This document shows positions 53,049-62,258 of a stretch of DNA of 64,000 nt, one piece after another. The notes under the pieces are model-generated. The model made no database searches. It saw only the letters and a program-made list of their open reading frames with translations, and was not told where the DNA came from. Both the position numbers and the translations under genes were made by a program. This DNA is from Parapedobacter soli (GTDB lineage: Bacteria; Bacteroidota; Bacteroidia; Sphingobacteriales; Sphingobacteriaceae). How positions within the stretch are numbered: the stretch's first letter is position 1; every line of letters begins with the position of its first letter. Where the stretch lies: the NCBI RefSeq assembly GCF_025460835.1, contig NZ_JAMXAY010000002.1, positions 138,995-202,994 of the forward strand, in the 5' to 3' direction.

Positions 53049-53498
53049 ATGGAAAATCAAACTATTTCATTACATCGGGTCATCAAGGCAAGCCCGGAAA
53101 AGGTATTTCGGGCATTTGCGGATCCATTAGCGCATGCTACCTGGCTGCCGCCTTATGGTTATATATGCACGGTACAACATATGGATTTCAAGGTAGGTGG
53201 AACGTATAGCATGGCATTCATTAATTTCAGTACAGGGAATAAGCATTCCTTCGGTGGGTCTTATCTCGAAATAAAACCTAATGCGTTTATCAAATACAGC
53301 GACAGGTTTGATGACCCAAATATGCCCGGAGAAATGACAACCACGGTATGGTTGAACGCGGTTTCGTGCGGTACGGACCTTAAAGTGGTACAGGAAGGTG
53401 TTCCAACGTTTATACCGGCAGAAATGTGTTACCTTGGTTGGCAAGATTCATTGGATAAGTTGATCAAACTGGTGGAACCTGAAATCCCAGACGCTTGA
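53049..53498 (+). CDS. SRPBCC (AHSA1-like) domain protein
   Basis: 149 residues: START/Bet v1-like fold beginning TISLHRVIKASPEKVFRAFADPLAHATWLPP (the family's hallmark) and ending WQDSLDKLIKLVEPEIP. A hydrophobic pocket to bind lipids or aromatic compounds; precise ligand unknown. Cotranscribed with the DoxX-like gene and divergent from the GlxA-type regulator. Confidence 0.9.
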   Translation: MENQTISLHRVIKASPEKVFRAFADPLAHATWLPPYGYICTVQHMDFKVGGTYSMAFINFSTGNKHSFGGSYLEIKPNAFIKYSDRFDDPNMPGEMTTTVWLNAVSCGTDLKVVQEGVPTFIPAEMCYLGWQDSLDKLIKLVEPEIPDA

Positions 53499-53591
53499 TG
53501 TGGCTTGTATTGAATAAAAGCAGTTATTTAACAACTTTTAACACTTGCCTTGTAACAAAACGGGGCTTGGTGCGTTATATAGATAAACATT

Positions 53592-53670
53592 AGTAAAGTT
53601 TGTCTTTTCATAATTAGGTTTATAATTGGTTAGTTTGAAGGCCCCGATTCTCCCCGTTTCGGGGCTTTTC
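53592..53670 (+). ncRNA. Candidate short transcript, duplicated element copy 2
   Basis: Second copy of the element at 50971-51050, same strand. TATAATTGGTTAGTTTG is followed by hairpin CCCCG-TTT-CGGGG (53652-53664) and CTTTTC. It lies 94 bp after the SRPBCC stop and could simply terminate that operon; the close match over the part before the hairpin suggests more than a terminator. Confidence 0.45.
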
Positions 53671-53712
53671 ATTTCCCGCCTTTTGTTTTTCCACGAAACC
53701 ATCAAAAAATGA

Positions 53713-53743
53713 TTTCCGGTTAAGAAAAAGAATATTACCTTTG
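53713..53743 (+). promoter_or_regulatory. Predicted promoter of a small RNA
   Basis: TTTC (53713-53716), a 19-bp spacer, and TACCTTTG (53736-53743): exact -7 box at the consensus distance, one base off in the -33 box. Confidence 0.55.
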
Positions 53744-53747
53744 TGTT

Positions 53748-53822
53748 AGGTTTAGGTTGATGGTCCCAATCCCTTGGGGCGGATTCCCGTCTAGTTTTAA
53801 ACGAGACGGGTTTCTTTTTTTC
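53748..53822 (+). ncRNA. Candidate small RNA, about 75 nt
   Basis: Starts just after the promoter at 53736-53743. Contains a CCCAATCCCTTGGGG small hairpin and ends in a strong terminator: CCCGTCT-A-GTTT against AAAC-G-AGACGGG (53786-53810) followed by TTTCTTTTTTTCT. Its end meets the convergent stop of the Gfo/Idh gene at 53822, so it could act in cis on that mRNA's 3' end or in trans. A 21-codon frame crosses the terminator and is not thought to be coding. Confidence 0.5.
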
Positions 53823-55252
53823 TAAAACGCCCTGTACTCGCCCGTCAGATACTGATTTGCTTTTTCTTCTTTGAATCTTGCGTTTTTTGCATCCCAGTGC
53901 AAGGTTTCGCCAGGAAAACGCCCGGCAATGGTACCCAAAAGGATAGTCTCTGTCAACTTTGAAGCATATTCGAAGGGTGCGGAGCACTCCCCTTTTCCCA
54001 GGCACGCATCTACAAATTGGTGGTAATGCTTTGGCCCCTCTGTGTCGTAGTTACGGATAGGCTCACCCAAACCATGCTCTTTGCTCACCTTTTCAATTTC
54101 AGACGAAATATCGACATACTTTCCCTTCACAATTTTACGGGGCAGTTGCATGAAGTGGGGCAGCAATAACCGGCCTTTGCTTCCGACGAACATAGCACCC
54201 TGGTCGGGCAACTCATAATCACCGGCTATCTTCGGGTCTAGCGAGACTTTGCCAGGGGTTTCTGTATTTGCGTTTGCTTTTTTCTTGTCCCCTTGGCTAT
54301 CCATCCCCGGCAGCACAAGGTCCTCATGCATTGGTGGGGCACCTGGGCCATCGTACCAGATCCATTTTAGCGACTTGGCGGTGTATTTGGTGCCTGGAAA
54401 CTCATAGGTTACCGTATTGTGTTCGGGGAAGCCGAAACCATTTGGAGGGCGGCATTCATTACTGACCGTGCGCGGTACATCCAACTGAAGGGCATTGTAA
54501 GGGGTGTCAAAAATATGAACACCCATATCGCCTAGGGTGCCGCAACCATAGTCCATTAATTTCCGCCAGACTCCGGGATGGTATACCCCCGCTTTGTAAG
54601 GTGGCTTGGGTGAAGTGCCTGCCCAAAGGTTCCAGTGCAGTTCTCTCGGAATCGGGTCTTCGCCTTCCGGAGGGGGGCCGTCATAGCCGTGGTTTTTAGG
54701 CGACCAGGCATGAACGGTATGTACTTTCCCGATAATGCCCGACTGAATCAAGAATGTGGCCAGTTTGTAGTCATAAAAAGAATGCACCTGGATGCCCATT
54801 TGCGTAACCAGTCCTTTTTCGGTAGCAACTTTCTTCATTTCCCGAGCTTCAGAGACATAGTGACTGAGTGGCTTCTGGCAATAAACAGGTTTGTTCATCT
54901 GCATGGCCAGCAAGGAAGCGGGAGCGTGGGTGTGGTCTGGCGTGGATACGATGACTGCGTCAATTTCATCACCCAGCTCGTTTAACATTACACGGTAATC
55001 AAAAAACACACGGGCCCCGGGGTGGAGTTTGTGGGCGGCTGATAAATTCAGGGCGTCCACATCGCAAAGTGCCACCACGTCTACATCGGGATGGGATGAA
55101 ATGGCCTTCAGGTCTTCTGCCCCCATGTTTCCTACACCGATATGGGCAGTGCGCAAACGCTTCCCTGCGGGGAAAGCTTTCAATAGTGAGGGGACCAGCA
55201 TGGCACCCAGAGCACCCAGCGTGCTCGTTTTTAAGAATTCACGTTTATTCAT
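53822..55252 (-). CDS. Gfo/Idh/MocA-family oxidoreductase, exported
   Basis: 476 residues. An N-terminal stretch (KREFLKTSTLGALGAMLVPSLLKAF) resembles a Tat-like signal but has no twin Arg, so export is probable, not sure. NAD(P)-binding fold: RTAHIGVGNMGAEDLKAI and VVALCDVD; conserved KPLSHYVSEAREM (Lys of the EKP-like motif), and the C-terminal sheet domain to the end. Acts on sugars or inositols, common in Bacteroidota glycan loci. Transcribed alone. Confidence 0.88.
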   Translation of the reverse strand: MNKREFLKTSTLGALGAMLVPSLLKAFPAGKRLRTAHIGVGNMGAEDLKAISSHPDVDVVALCDVDALNLSAAHKLHPGARVFFDYRVMLNELGDEIDAVIVSTPDHTHAPASLLAMQMNKPVYCQKPLSHYVSEAREMKKVATEKGLVTQMGIQVHSFYDYKLATFLIQSGIIGKVHTVHAWSPKNHGYDGPPPEGEDPIPRELHWNLWAGTSPKPPYKAGVYHPGVWRKLMDYGCGTLGDMGVHIFDTPYNALQLDVPRTVSNECRPPNGFGFPEHNTVTYEFPGTKYTAKSLKWIWYDGPGAPPMHEDLVLPGMDSQGDKKKANANTETPGKVSLDPKIAGDYELPDQGAMFVGSKGRLLLPHFMQLPRKIVKGKYVDISSEIEKVSKEHGLGEPIRNYDTEGPKHYHQFVDACLGKGECSAPFEYASKLTETILLGTIAGRFPGETLHWDAKNARFKEEKANQYLTGEYRAF

Positions 55253-55371
55253 AACTTAGTATCAATCTTCTTCTTTAATTGTAGCCGAAAGTAAAACTAT
55301 TGTCGGTTTATTCCAAGCCATTTTGAATAAAGATGTCTAGGTGGCACGTTTTTGGCGGGATTTTACCTGCT

Positions 55372-55803
55372 ATGGAAAGAAAAACCATTACACATCTGTT
55401 GTTAAGCATCATGCTGCTGATTGGAGCAGGGGCTTGTGAAAAGAAAGAGCAGATCCTTACCGGGACGAAGGAAGGTGACGAAGAAAAGCTCCGGGAGCTG
55501 CGGGAGAAAATAGATTCGCTCTCACTGATGTATCCTTGCAGTGATGCGGCTGAGTGGCGGTTCACCGCGGTCGGTAAGAAAGCTTGCGGCGGCCCTACGG
55601 GGTATGTGCCTTATTCGACCAGATTGGATACGGCAGCCTTCCTGAAAATCGTGGAAACCTATACCGAGCTTCAAGATGCATATAACCGTGAATACGGTGT
55701 CGCGTCGGATTGTGCCTATGTAACCCCACCCAGTGAGGTAGTCTGCGAAGACGGCAAACCGAAGTTGGTGTGGGAAGGGCGTGCGTTCGAGCCATTAAAG
55801 TGA
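55372..55803 (+). CDS. Lipoprotein of unknown function
   Basis: 143 residues from the ATG at 55372; an upstream ATG at 55333 is less likely since it would hide the signal. Lipoprotein signal ending GAGACEKKE. The mature part has a coiled-coil (GDEEKLRELREKIDSL) and a globular part with four Cys (YPCSDAAEWRF, KKACGGPTGYVPYS, ASDCAYVTPPSEVVCEDGK), likely disulfides. No family known to me. Confidence 0.7.
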   Translation: MERKTITHLLLSIMLLIGAGACEKKEQILTGTKEGDEEKLRELREKIDSLSLMYPCSDAAEWRFTAVGKKACGGPTGYVPYSTRLDTAAFLKIVETYTELQDAYNREYGVASDCAYVTPPSEVVCEDGKPKLVWEGRAFEPLK

Positions 55804-56026
55804 GCTGACAAGATTTTTCAGGCATTGGCTGACCTGGGGCAGGTGGGAGGACGGTCCGAACCGGCGGGCCCGTTAGTGCAGGAACCTATGACTTGGCTGA
55901 TGCGCAGCAAACCCTACAGCCTTTTCTTGGCCGAATCTCCTGTTTTACTTCGTCTTAATTTGTTGTCAGGTATTTAAAAATTGATGCTTTTAAGTTATAT
56001 TTGTATTTCCTTGTAAGCTGGGTGTT

Positions 56027-57445
56027 TTGTTGAGAAATAAATTATTGGATTCGATTGCCAGCGCACGCTGGCGATATTGGAATAGCCTGGTAGGTAAACC
56101 TGATGAACTGCCGCGACAAAACCGTGGGTTTAATGTGGTGTCGACACTCGCATTCCTGCTGTTGGCGATTTTAATACCGCTCGACTGGTATTTGGGGCTG
56201 ACGGAAATCGCCATGGTGCTCCTCGTTACCGAAGGGATGCTTCTCGTGATGTATTTCCTTTCGCGGTATCGCGGATGGTACCAAACGGGCCTGCAGGTGT
56301 ACATGGCTTGGAGTTACCTGCTGATCACGTTTGTTTTTCTGTATAACGGCGGGAGTGATGGACCTGCACTTTATTTTTTCCTGCTTTCTTACCAGCTCAT
56401 CATCGTTTTTGCCAGTGAACGCCTGCAAGCGGTAGGCATGATGTTACACCTTATTTTTCCGGTTGGCCTGTTGGTGCTCGAGTACGTCCATCCAGCTATT
56501 GTTATGGCTGGTTACGAATCCGAAAGCGCGCGATACATCGACCTCATCACTTCGCTGCCCATTATCGTGGTTTCTATTTTTCTAACCACACGGTATCTCC
56601 GGAGAGCATACGACCGTGAGCGGACGGCGGCCGAGGAACGAGCCAAGTTGATTGAACACCAGAGTGAACGCATCAAGAACCAAAACCGGTTGCTGCAGGA
56701 AGCCAATCGCGAAAAACTGGGGCTAATCTCTATTTTGGGTCACGACCTGCGGAATCCCCTGAGCGCGATTACAGGCACGCTTGAAATCCTATCGGAAGAG
56801 GAGCTCCCGGCTATGGAGGAGCGGAAGCTGAAGGAGGACTTGTTGATTACGGCACGAAATACCTCTGACCTGCTGAATAATGTGCTTTCTTGGGTACTCG
56901 CTCAGGTAAAAGGAATTCATCCGGTATTTACTGCGGTGGAACCGATGGCCGTGATCGATCGCGTATTGGCCGTACAGCGGTTTATCGCCGAAAAAAAAGG
57001 AATAGCCATTCGAGTGGATGCAGCCGGTGATGCACCGGTGGTTGCCGATATGGAGATGCTGGAATTGATTATCCGCAATCTCGTCAGCAACGCCATTAAA
57101 TTTACGGGGCAGGGTGGTGTGGTAACGGTGGGTGTAATCGAGAATGCCGATGGGGAAGAATGCACCATCTTTGTGCGCGATAACGGCGTAGGCATGACAG
57201 ACGAAGACATCAAGGAGATTTTCAACGGGCAAATCCAATCGACCTACGGCACCGAAAGCGAAAAAGGAATCGGCTTGGGGTTGTTCCTGTGCCGGGAATT
57301 GACCCACCGGTTGAACGGAAGAATAAGGGTAGAAAGTGTGCTAGGAGCGGGTTCTACCTTCTATCTCACGTTGCCGGGGGCTCAGGCGGCGGAAGCCGAT
57401 AACGAAGAGGCTACCGCTGTATCCAATGGCGAAGCTTATGCGTAG
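56027..57445 (+). CDS. Membrane sensor histidine kinase
   Basis: 472 residues. There is no ATG near the start; TTG at 56027 or 56030 is the best choice. Five to six membrane helices (about 40-190) form an input domain, then a coiled-coil linker and HisKA with His in ILGHDLRNPLSAITGTL, HATPase with NLVSNAIKFTGQGG (N box), DNGVGMTDEDI (G1) and GIGLGLFLCRELTHRLNG (G2). No response regulator adjacent. Senses an unknown signal at or in the inner membrane. Confidence 0.9.
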   Translation: MLRNKLLDSIASARWRYWNSLVGKPDELPRQNRGFNVVSTLAFLLLAILIPLDWYLGLTEIAMVLLVTEGMLLVMYFLSRYRGWYQTGLQVYMAWSYLLITFVFLYNGGSDGPALYFFLLSYQLIIVFASERLQAVGMMLHLIFPVGLLVLEYVHPAIVMAGYESESARYIDLITSLPIIVVSIFLTTRYLRRAYDRERTAAEERAKLIEHQSERIKNQNRLLQEANREKLGLISILGHDLRNPLSAITGTLEILSEEELPAMEERKLKEDLLITARNTSDLLNNVLSWVLAQVKGIHPVFTAVEPMAVIDRVLAVQRFIAEKKGIAIRVDAAGDAPVVADMEMLELIIRNLVSNAIKFTGQGGVVTVGVIENADGEECTIFVRDNGVGMTDEDIKEIFNGQIQSTYGTESEKGIGLGLFLCRELTHRLNGRIRVESVLGAGSTFYLTLPGAQAAEADNEEATAVSNGEAYA

Positions 57446-57623
57446 GTTGGGAAAAACTTCTTTTGCCATGCGCTGGTTGACGGCTTTGGAATATGGGGAG
57501 TGTGTCTGATCCCATGGCCTTTCGGATTTTTCGGTCAATGTGGTGGTATTGCTTTTGGGCTGCTTTGATGGGCAAACCAGTTTGCATGCCTGGTCGGCAT
57601 TGGCCATTGCGAACGTTAACGAG

Positions 57624-58643
57624 TCACAATGAATTACGAACGATAACCCGCGTCGGGTTCCGTAATACAGTTGTTTCCCGGTTGATGATGGCATGGCTGA
57701 CGGCCTTTCCCATAGCTTCGAAATCAGTTGAAATGACCGTAATGCCGTCTTCCAAAATTTCCTTAACAGCCGTATCGTTGTAAGAAATCAGACCGATGTC
57801 CTTGCCAAGCTTATAGCCTTTTCCCCGCGCCAGTTTGATCAGCGCCACATCATCCGTGTCGTACCGGCTGAACGTGATGTAAGCATTGCCTTTCTTGAAA
57901 CTTCCGGCCTCCACTTCATGCTCAATGGCATATCGGTATCCATGCTCCATGCAAAATCGCAGGAAACCATCTACCACGTGGCGGGCATGAGTGGCCTCAT
58001 GGGGCGCGATAAGGACCAATTTTTTATATCGGGAAAGTCGATCTTTCAACTGGCTTAGCCCATCAAAAAGATCGTGCTCATAATCTTGGAATATACATGA
58101 ATATTCACCTTCAAGCTTTGGCTCGTTATAATCGATGATGATTCGCTTTTGTTCCGGTATAAGGTTGAGCACTTCGCTGGGGTCCTCTTTGAGGAAAGTG
58201 GCGATAACGAAATGGGTATAGTTGTGCAGGTTTTCGCGGATGAGGTTTTCAAACACCTTGAAGTTGTGATGATGAAAGTATATATCCACGTCAGCCATAT
58301 CCCGCAGTTCATCGAACAGCGTGTGGTAAAACCGATCGCGCATCACGTTCATCTTGTCGAGTAGCAAGAATACGCGATAGGTGTGGTCTACCGATTTCTT
58401 TTTGACGTAATAGCCCTTGCGGTACACGGATTCGATGATGCCTTTTTCGAGCAGGTGGTTGAGCCCCTTGAGCAAGGTCTCTTTGCTCATACCTAGGTCC
58501 TTTTCTAGCTGTTTAAGTGAAGGTAAGCGGTCACCGATGTGGAGCTGGTCCGATTCGACAAGGCGATTGATGTGGTCGACTAATTGCATGTATTTCATGC
58601 GGTGGGTTGTTGGCCCGTTATTTTCCAGGAGCGCTGTTTGCAT
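57624..58643 (-). CDS. GntR-family repressor with sugar-binding (LacI-like) domain
   Basis: 339 residues from the ATG at 58643; ATG 58598 is equally possible because the predicted RNA start is only a few bases upstream. N-terminal winged HTH (about 15-80) with LVDHINRLVESDQLHIGDRLPSLKQLEKDLGMSKETLLKGLNHLLEKGIIESV. C-terminal periplasmic-binding-protein fold (YRVFLLLDKM, VLIAPHEATHARHVVDGFLRF, IGLISYNDTAVKEIL) for a sugar ligand. Regulates its own gene and probably the SusC/D genes it diverges from. Confidence 0.92.
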   Translation of the reverse strand: MQTALLENNGPTTHRMKYMQLVDHINRLVESDQLHIGDRLPSLKQLEKDLGMSKETLLKGLNHLLEKGIIESVYRKGYYVKKKSVDHTYRVFLLLDKMNVMRDRFYHTLFDELRDMADVDIYFHHHNFKVFENLIRENLHNYTHFVIATFLKEDPSEVLNLIPEQKRIIIDYNEPKLEGEYSCIFQDYEHDLFDGLSQLKDRLSRYKKLVLIAPHEATHARHVVDGFLRFCMEHGYRYAIEHEVEAGSFKKGNAYITFSRYDTDDVALIKLARGKGYKLGKDIGLISYNDTAVKEILEDGITVISTDFEAMGKAVSHAIINRETTVLRNPTRVIVRNSL

Positions 58644-58650
58644 ATGTCTG

Positions 58651-58690
58651 CAAAAATAATCTAAATACCATAACAAACCAAACCAGTGAA
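58651..58690 (-). promoter_or_regulatory. Predicted GntR promoter with TGGT repeats
   Basis: Minus strand: TTTG at 58679-58682, 20-bp spacer, TATTTTTG at 58651-58658, exact -7 box. The -33 part is embedded in CTGGTTTGGTTTGTTATGG, direct TGGTTTG repeats resembling those at the SusC promoter, so autorepression is plausible. Confidence 0.55.
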
Positions 58691-58777
58691 GTGCGGATTG
58701 AAATGTGATTAATGGGTATTAGTCGTTGATAATCTTATTTTTTTCAAAAAAAAGTAGTTAATATTAAGATAATACTG

Positions 58778-58820
58778 TATACTTGCAACGTGGTTTGTAA
58801 ACCAGACCAGACCATACCAG
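58778..58820 (+). promoter_or_regulatory. SusC promoter region with palindrome and ACCAG repeats
   Basis: TATACTTG (58778-58785) is one base off TAnnTTTG. Six bases later lies the inverted repeat TGGTTTGTAAACCA (58791-58804), continuing as ACCAGACCAGACCATACCAG direct repeats (58801-58820). Placed at the transcription start, ideal for repression by the adjacent GntR protein. The rest of the 58821-59046 leader shows no feature. Confidence 0.6.
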
Positions 58821-59046
58821 ATGTATTTGAAACCAGTTAGGTAGTCATCACAACATGAAGTTTGTTAAACACCGTATGTGAAATCGATTGTGATGGACTT
58901 AACTACCGGCAAGAGGATGCGAACGGCATGGGAAAGGCATACCCTTCGGTTTGTGATGGAAGCCGGAGCACCATTATGTGATTGAGTAATTTTTTTTCAG
59001 CAAAATAAAGTAGTAGATCAATTATCAATTTAACCAGAAACAAGTT

Positions 59047-62000
59047 ATGAAGAATTATCGAGCCGTTTTTAGACGGGTATTATTAATTTGCCCTCCTGTG
59101 TTGAGGGCGCTGGTTATTAAATGTGTGCCGATTGTTTTTTTATTGGCGCATGTGCACTACGCCGCAATGGCGATGTCGCATTCCGTGGAACCGTCGTCAA
59201 CCAACATCGTTCAGGCTAAACGAATCGAGGGGCGTGTGACGGACCAGGACGGAACGCCATTAGCTGGTGTAACGGTTGCGGTGAAAGGTACGTCTGCCGT
59301 TGCCATCACTGACGACACAGGCGTTTATCGTATCGTTGTGCCAGAGGGTGGAACCGTTTTGGTTTTTACCATTGTTGGGTTTGCATCCATTGAACGAACA
59401 ATAAGCAATAATGCAATCGTCAACGTTTCGATGACCACTTCGATTAGCGATCTGGAAGAAGTGGTGGTTGTGGGGTATGCCACTCAGAAAAAAATTAACC
59501 TGACCGGTGCAGTAGAAAACATCAACCTCGAGGATGTACAGGATCGGGTGTTAACGGATGCCAGCCAGATTCTTCAAGGAAAGTCATCTGGGGTGCTGAT
59601 TACGCAGGTTTCCGGACAGCCGGGAAGGGACCAGGCGGATGTCCGTATCCGTGGTATTTCATCTATTGACAATAATAGTAACCCGTTGATTATCATTGAC
59701 GGCGTAGAGTCTTCTTTAAGTGACGTGAACCCGAATGATATCGCATCCATTTCGGTACTGAAAGACGCGTCTGCGGCATCTATTTATGGAAACCGTGCCG
59801 CGGGCGGTGTGTTGATTATTACCACAAAACAAGGGCGGAGCGGGTTGGACGTTAATTATGTGGGGACAGTTTCCGTACAGGAACCTACGCGGATTCCGGA
59901 GGCTGCTAGCGCTACTGAGTTTGCCAAGGCTTACAATGAGGGGCGGTTAAATTCTGGATTGCCAATAGGTTACACGGAAGAGGAAATTCAGTTGTTTGAA
60001 GAGGCGACGTTACCCGAATATAAAGGTGTTAATTTATATGATGAATATTTTTCAAACGCGCTGACCCAAAACCATTACCTCAGTGCCCGGGGAGGGCAGC
60101 CGAATAAGTATAACTTTTCAGTATCCGGCGGATACCTGGATCAAGATGGGATTTTGGTGGGTACAGATCAGCGTAAGATTAGCTATTCGGCGAACGTGAA
60201 CACATTTTTCCTTGATGGCAAGCTCAAGGTCAGCGGCCGGTTGCTTGGATACGAGCGCAAGATGAACGAGTTGGATAAATCTACCGAGGGAATTTTACAG
60301 ACGGTTGGTACAACACGTTCCACCGCATATTTCAAATCAACGACTGGTTTATATTCGTATCCGGCCATCAACTACAGCTCTTATGTGAACGGGGGCGGGA
60401 CGTTTCGTAGCAATGGTAATTTAAAGTACCAACTGGGCCTCGAACTTAAGCCGGTAGAATCGCTGACTTGGACAGCGATGTATGCCAGTACGGGAAATTC
60501 ACTGGATTTTACAAGATTCTCGCCCAATCAGTATACGGCGGGGAGCGTATTTGATGAAGACGGCGTGTACCGACCGTCGTCAATCAATCTGCAGCGGAGC
60601 TATTCGACCTTAAGAACATTTAATTCTACCCTGAGATTTGATGAATCGTTCGCAGAGACGCATAACTTTTCGGCGTTATTGGGTTATGAAGCGATTGCGT
60701 TCAAGACAGAAGGGTTCGGTGCCCAAGGGACAGATTTGTCGGCAAACTTGCCAATCCTGTCGTTAGCCGATCCAGCTTCTATCGCACCGATAGACATTGC
60801 CAATGCGCAGCGGACGTCATTGTCTTTCTTTGGCCGGATTAATTACAATTACGACGAGAGGTACCTTTTGGAAGCGAATATCCGTCGGGATGGTTCGTCG
60901 CGTTTTATGGCAGGCAAGCGTTGGGGTACATTCCCGTCGATTGCAGCGGGATGGGTAGTTTCGAAGGAATCGTTCTTGTCGTCAGTGGATTGGCTGGATT
61001 TGTTGAAAATCCGGGGCTCTTGGGGGCTCCTTGGAAACTCGGGAATTGGAACAAACTATGCGGCTTCGGATGTCTTGTCTGCTGGTCTGGATTACAATTT
61101 CGGAGGTACCATTGTGCCCGGAACGGCCATCTCTTTGCTGGCCAACAGGAATACCACATGGGAAACCACCGAGCAACTTAATATCGGGATCGATGTATCC
61201 GTTTTAAACCGGCTGAATATCAATGTCAATTACTTCGACAAGAAAACCTCCGATATTCTGGCCCGTATCACGATTCCGGGATCATTGGGTATTTCCGGTA
61301 CGCCGTACCAGAATGTGGGCACCATGACGAACAAAGGTGTGGAGTTGGGTGTTGAGTATAACAGCGACCCCGCGAAGGCGTTTCAATACCGTATCAATGG
61401 CAATGTTTCCTACCAGAAAAACCGGGTGGTTGATATTGGTCCTTTACCCTATATTTTCCATAGTGCAGTATCTGGCTACGCGCCCCCGGCAGGGGTAATC
61501 CGTTCCGTTGTGGGCGAGTCATTTGGGTCCTATTTTGGGATGGTAGCGGACGGGATCTATCAGGTTGATGACTTCACTTGGCAAAACAATAGCGACCCTA
61601 GTATCGATTTTTATGATCGGGAGTTCGAATTGAAAGAAAATTATGCCGATCCGTCTGGCATTATGCAAAACCCGATGCCGGGGGATATCCGCTTTAAGGA
61701 CCTCAACAAAGATGGCGTAATCGATGATGGCGATCAACAGATAATCGGTAAACCAATGCCCGACTATATTTACTCGCTAAACCTCAATGGGCGCTTTAAG
61801 AATTTCGAACTGAATATACTCGCGCAGGGTGTGCTAGGAGCCGATGCGTATATTATGGGGGCTATGGTGACACCTTTTTGGAACGGGACCGGCAGTATCT
61901 CGAAAGAGCTATATGAAAATCGCTGGACACCCGACCGACCCAGTGAAACCTGGCAGCGACTGTACGACGATCGCACCCGTTCTGGCCTGATATCTTCTTA

Positions 62001-62241
62001 TTACCTGCAGAACGCTGCCTATTTGAGGTTGAAGAACATTACCTTGGGGTATGCAGTTGATCCGGGCCTGTTGCATCGATTGAACGTGAAATCATTAAAA
62101 TTATTTCTTAGTGTCGAGAACCTCTTCACGGTTACCCGGTTGAATAAAGGTTTTGATCCCGAGAAAAGCTTTAATCGGATTACTTCTGATTTTCATCCAC
62201 AAATACGAACCACCGCATTAGGATTGAACATTGGTCTATAA
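59047..62241 (+). CDS. SusC-family TonB-dependent outer-membrane transporter
   Basis: 1064 residues. Signal region (about 28-45), then a carboxypeptidase-like domain IEGRVTDQDGTPLAGVTVAVKGTSAVAITDDTGVYRI (about 60-135), TonB box region DLEEVVVVGYATQKK, plug with SGVLITQVSGQPGRDQADVRIRG, IIIDGVESSLSDVNPNDIASISVLKDASAASIYGNRAAGGVLIITTKQG, and a 22-strand barrel ending in TTALGLNIGL. Imports glycan fragments together with the SusD protein encoded 17 bp downstream. No anti-sigma-specific extension. Confidence 0.96.
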   Translation: MKNYRAVFRRVLLICPPVLRALVIKCVPIVFLLAHVHYAAMAMSHSVEPSSTNIVQAKRIEGRVTDQDGTPLAGVTVAVKGTSAVAITDDTGVYRIVVPEGGTVLVFTIVGFASIERTISNNAIVNVSMTTSISDLEEVVVVGYATQKKINLTGAVENINLEDVQDRVLTDASQILQGKSSGVLITQVSGQPGRDQADVRIRGISSIDNNSNPLIIIDGVESSLSDVNPNDIASISVLKDASAASIYGNRAAGGVLIITTKQGRSGLDVNYVGTVSVQEPTRIPEAASATEFAKAYNEGRLNSGLPIGYTEEEIQLFEEATLPEYKGVNLYDEYFSNALTQNHYLSARGGQPNKYNFSVSGGYLDQDGILVGTDQRKISYSANVNTFFLDGKLKVSGRLLGYERKMNELDKSTEGILQTVGTTRSTAYFKSTTGLYSYPAINYSSYVNGGGTFRSNGNLKYQLGLELKPVESLTWTAMYASTGNSLDFTRFSPNQYTAGSVFDEDGVYRPSSINLQRSYSTLRTFNSTLRFDESFAETHNFSALLGYEAIAFKTEGFGAQGTDLSANLPILSLADPASIAPIDIANAQRTSLSFFGRINYNYDERYLLEANIRRDGSSRFMAGKRWGTFPSIAAGWVVSKESFLSSVDWLDLLKIRGSWGLLGNSGIGTNYAASDVLSAGLDYNFGGTIVPGTAISLLANRNTTWETTEQLNIGIDVSVLNRLNINVNYFDKKTSDILARITIPGSLGISGTPYQNVGTMTNKGVELGVEYNSDPAKAFQYRINGNVSYQKNRVVDIGPLPYIFHSAVSGYAPPAGVIRSVVGESFGSYFGMVADGIYQVDDFTWQNNSDPSIDFYDREFELKENYADPSGIMQNPMPGDIRFKDLNKDGVIDDGDQQIIGKPMPDYIYSLNLNGRFKNFELNILAQGVLGADAYIMGAMVTPFWNGTGSISKELYENRWTPDRPSETWQRLYDDRTRSGLISSYYLQNAAYLRLKNITLGYAVDPGLLHRLNVKSLKLFLSVENLFTVTRLNKGFDPEKSFNRITSDFHPQIRTTALGLNIGL

Positions 62242-62258
62242 ACCCGTTTTTAACCAAC

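Noticed and set aside
53760-53825. 21-codon frame inside the candidate small RNA
   Set aside because: It runs through the hairpin and T-run of the terminator, so a full transcript would rarely exist.
53538-54005. Minus-strand frame of 155 codons
   Set aside because: Overlaps the Gfo/Idh gene in another frame, crosses a terminator and a promoter, and has a very basic, repeat-free composition unlike a real protein.
57341-57694. Minus-strand frame of 117 codons
   Set aside because: Overlaps the kinase 3' end and the GntR 3' end on the other frame and shows no domain or start signal.
58893-58985. 30-codon frame upstream of SusC
   Set aside because: No ribosome binding site or recognisable pattern; more likely part of the untranslated leader.
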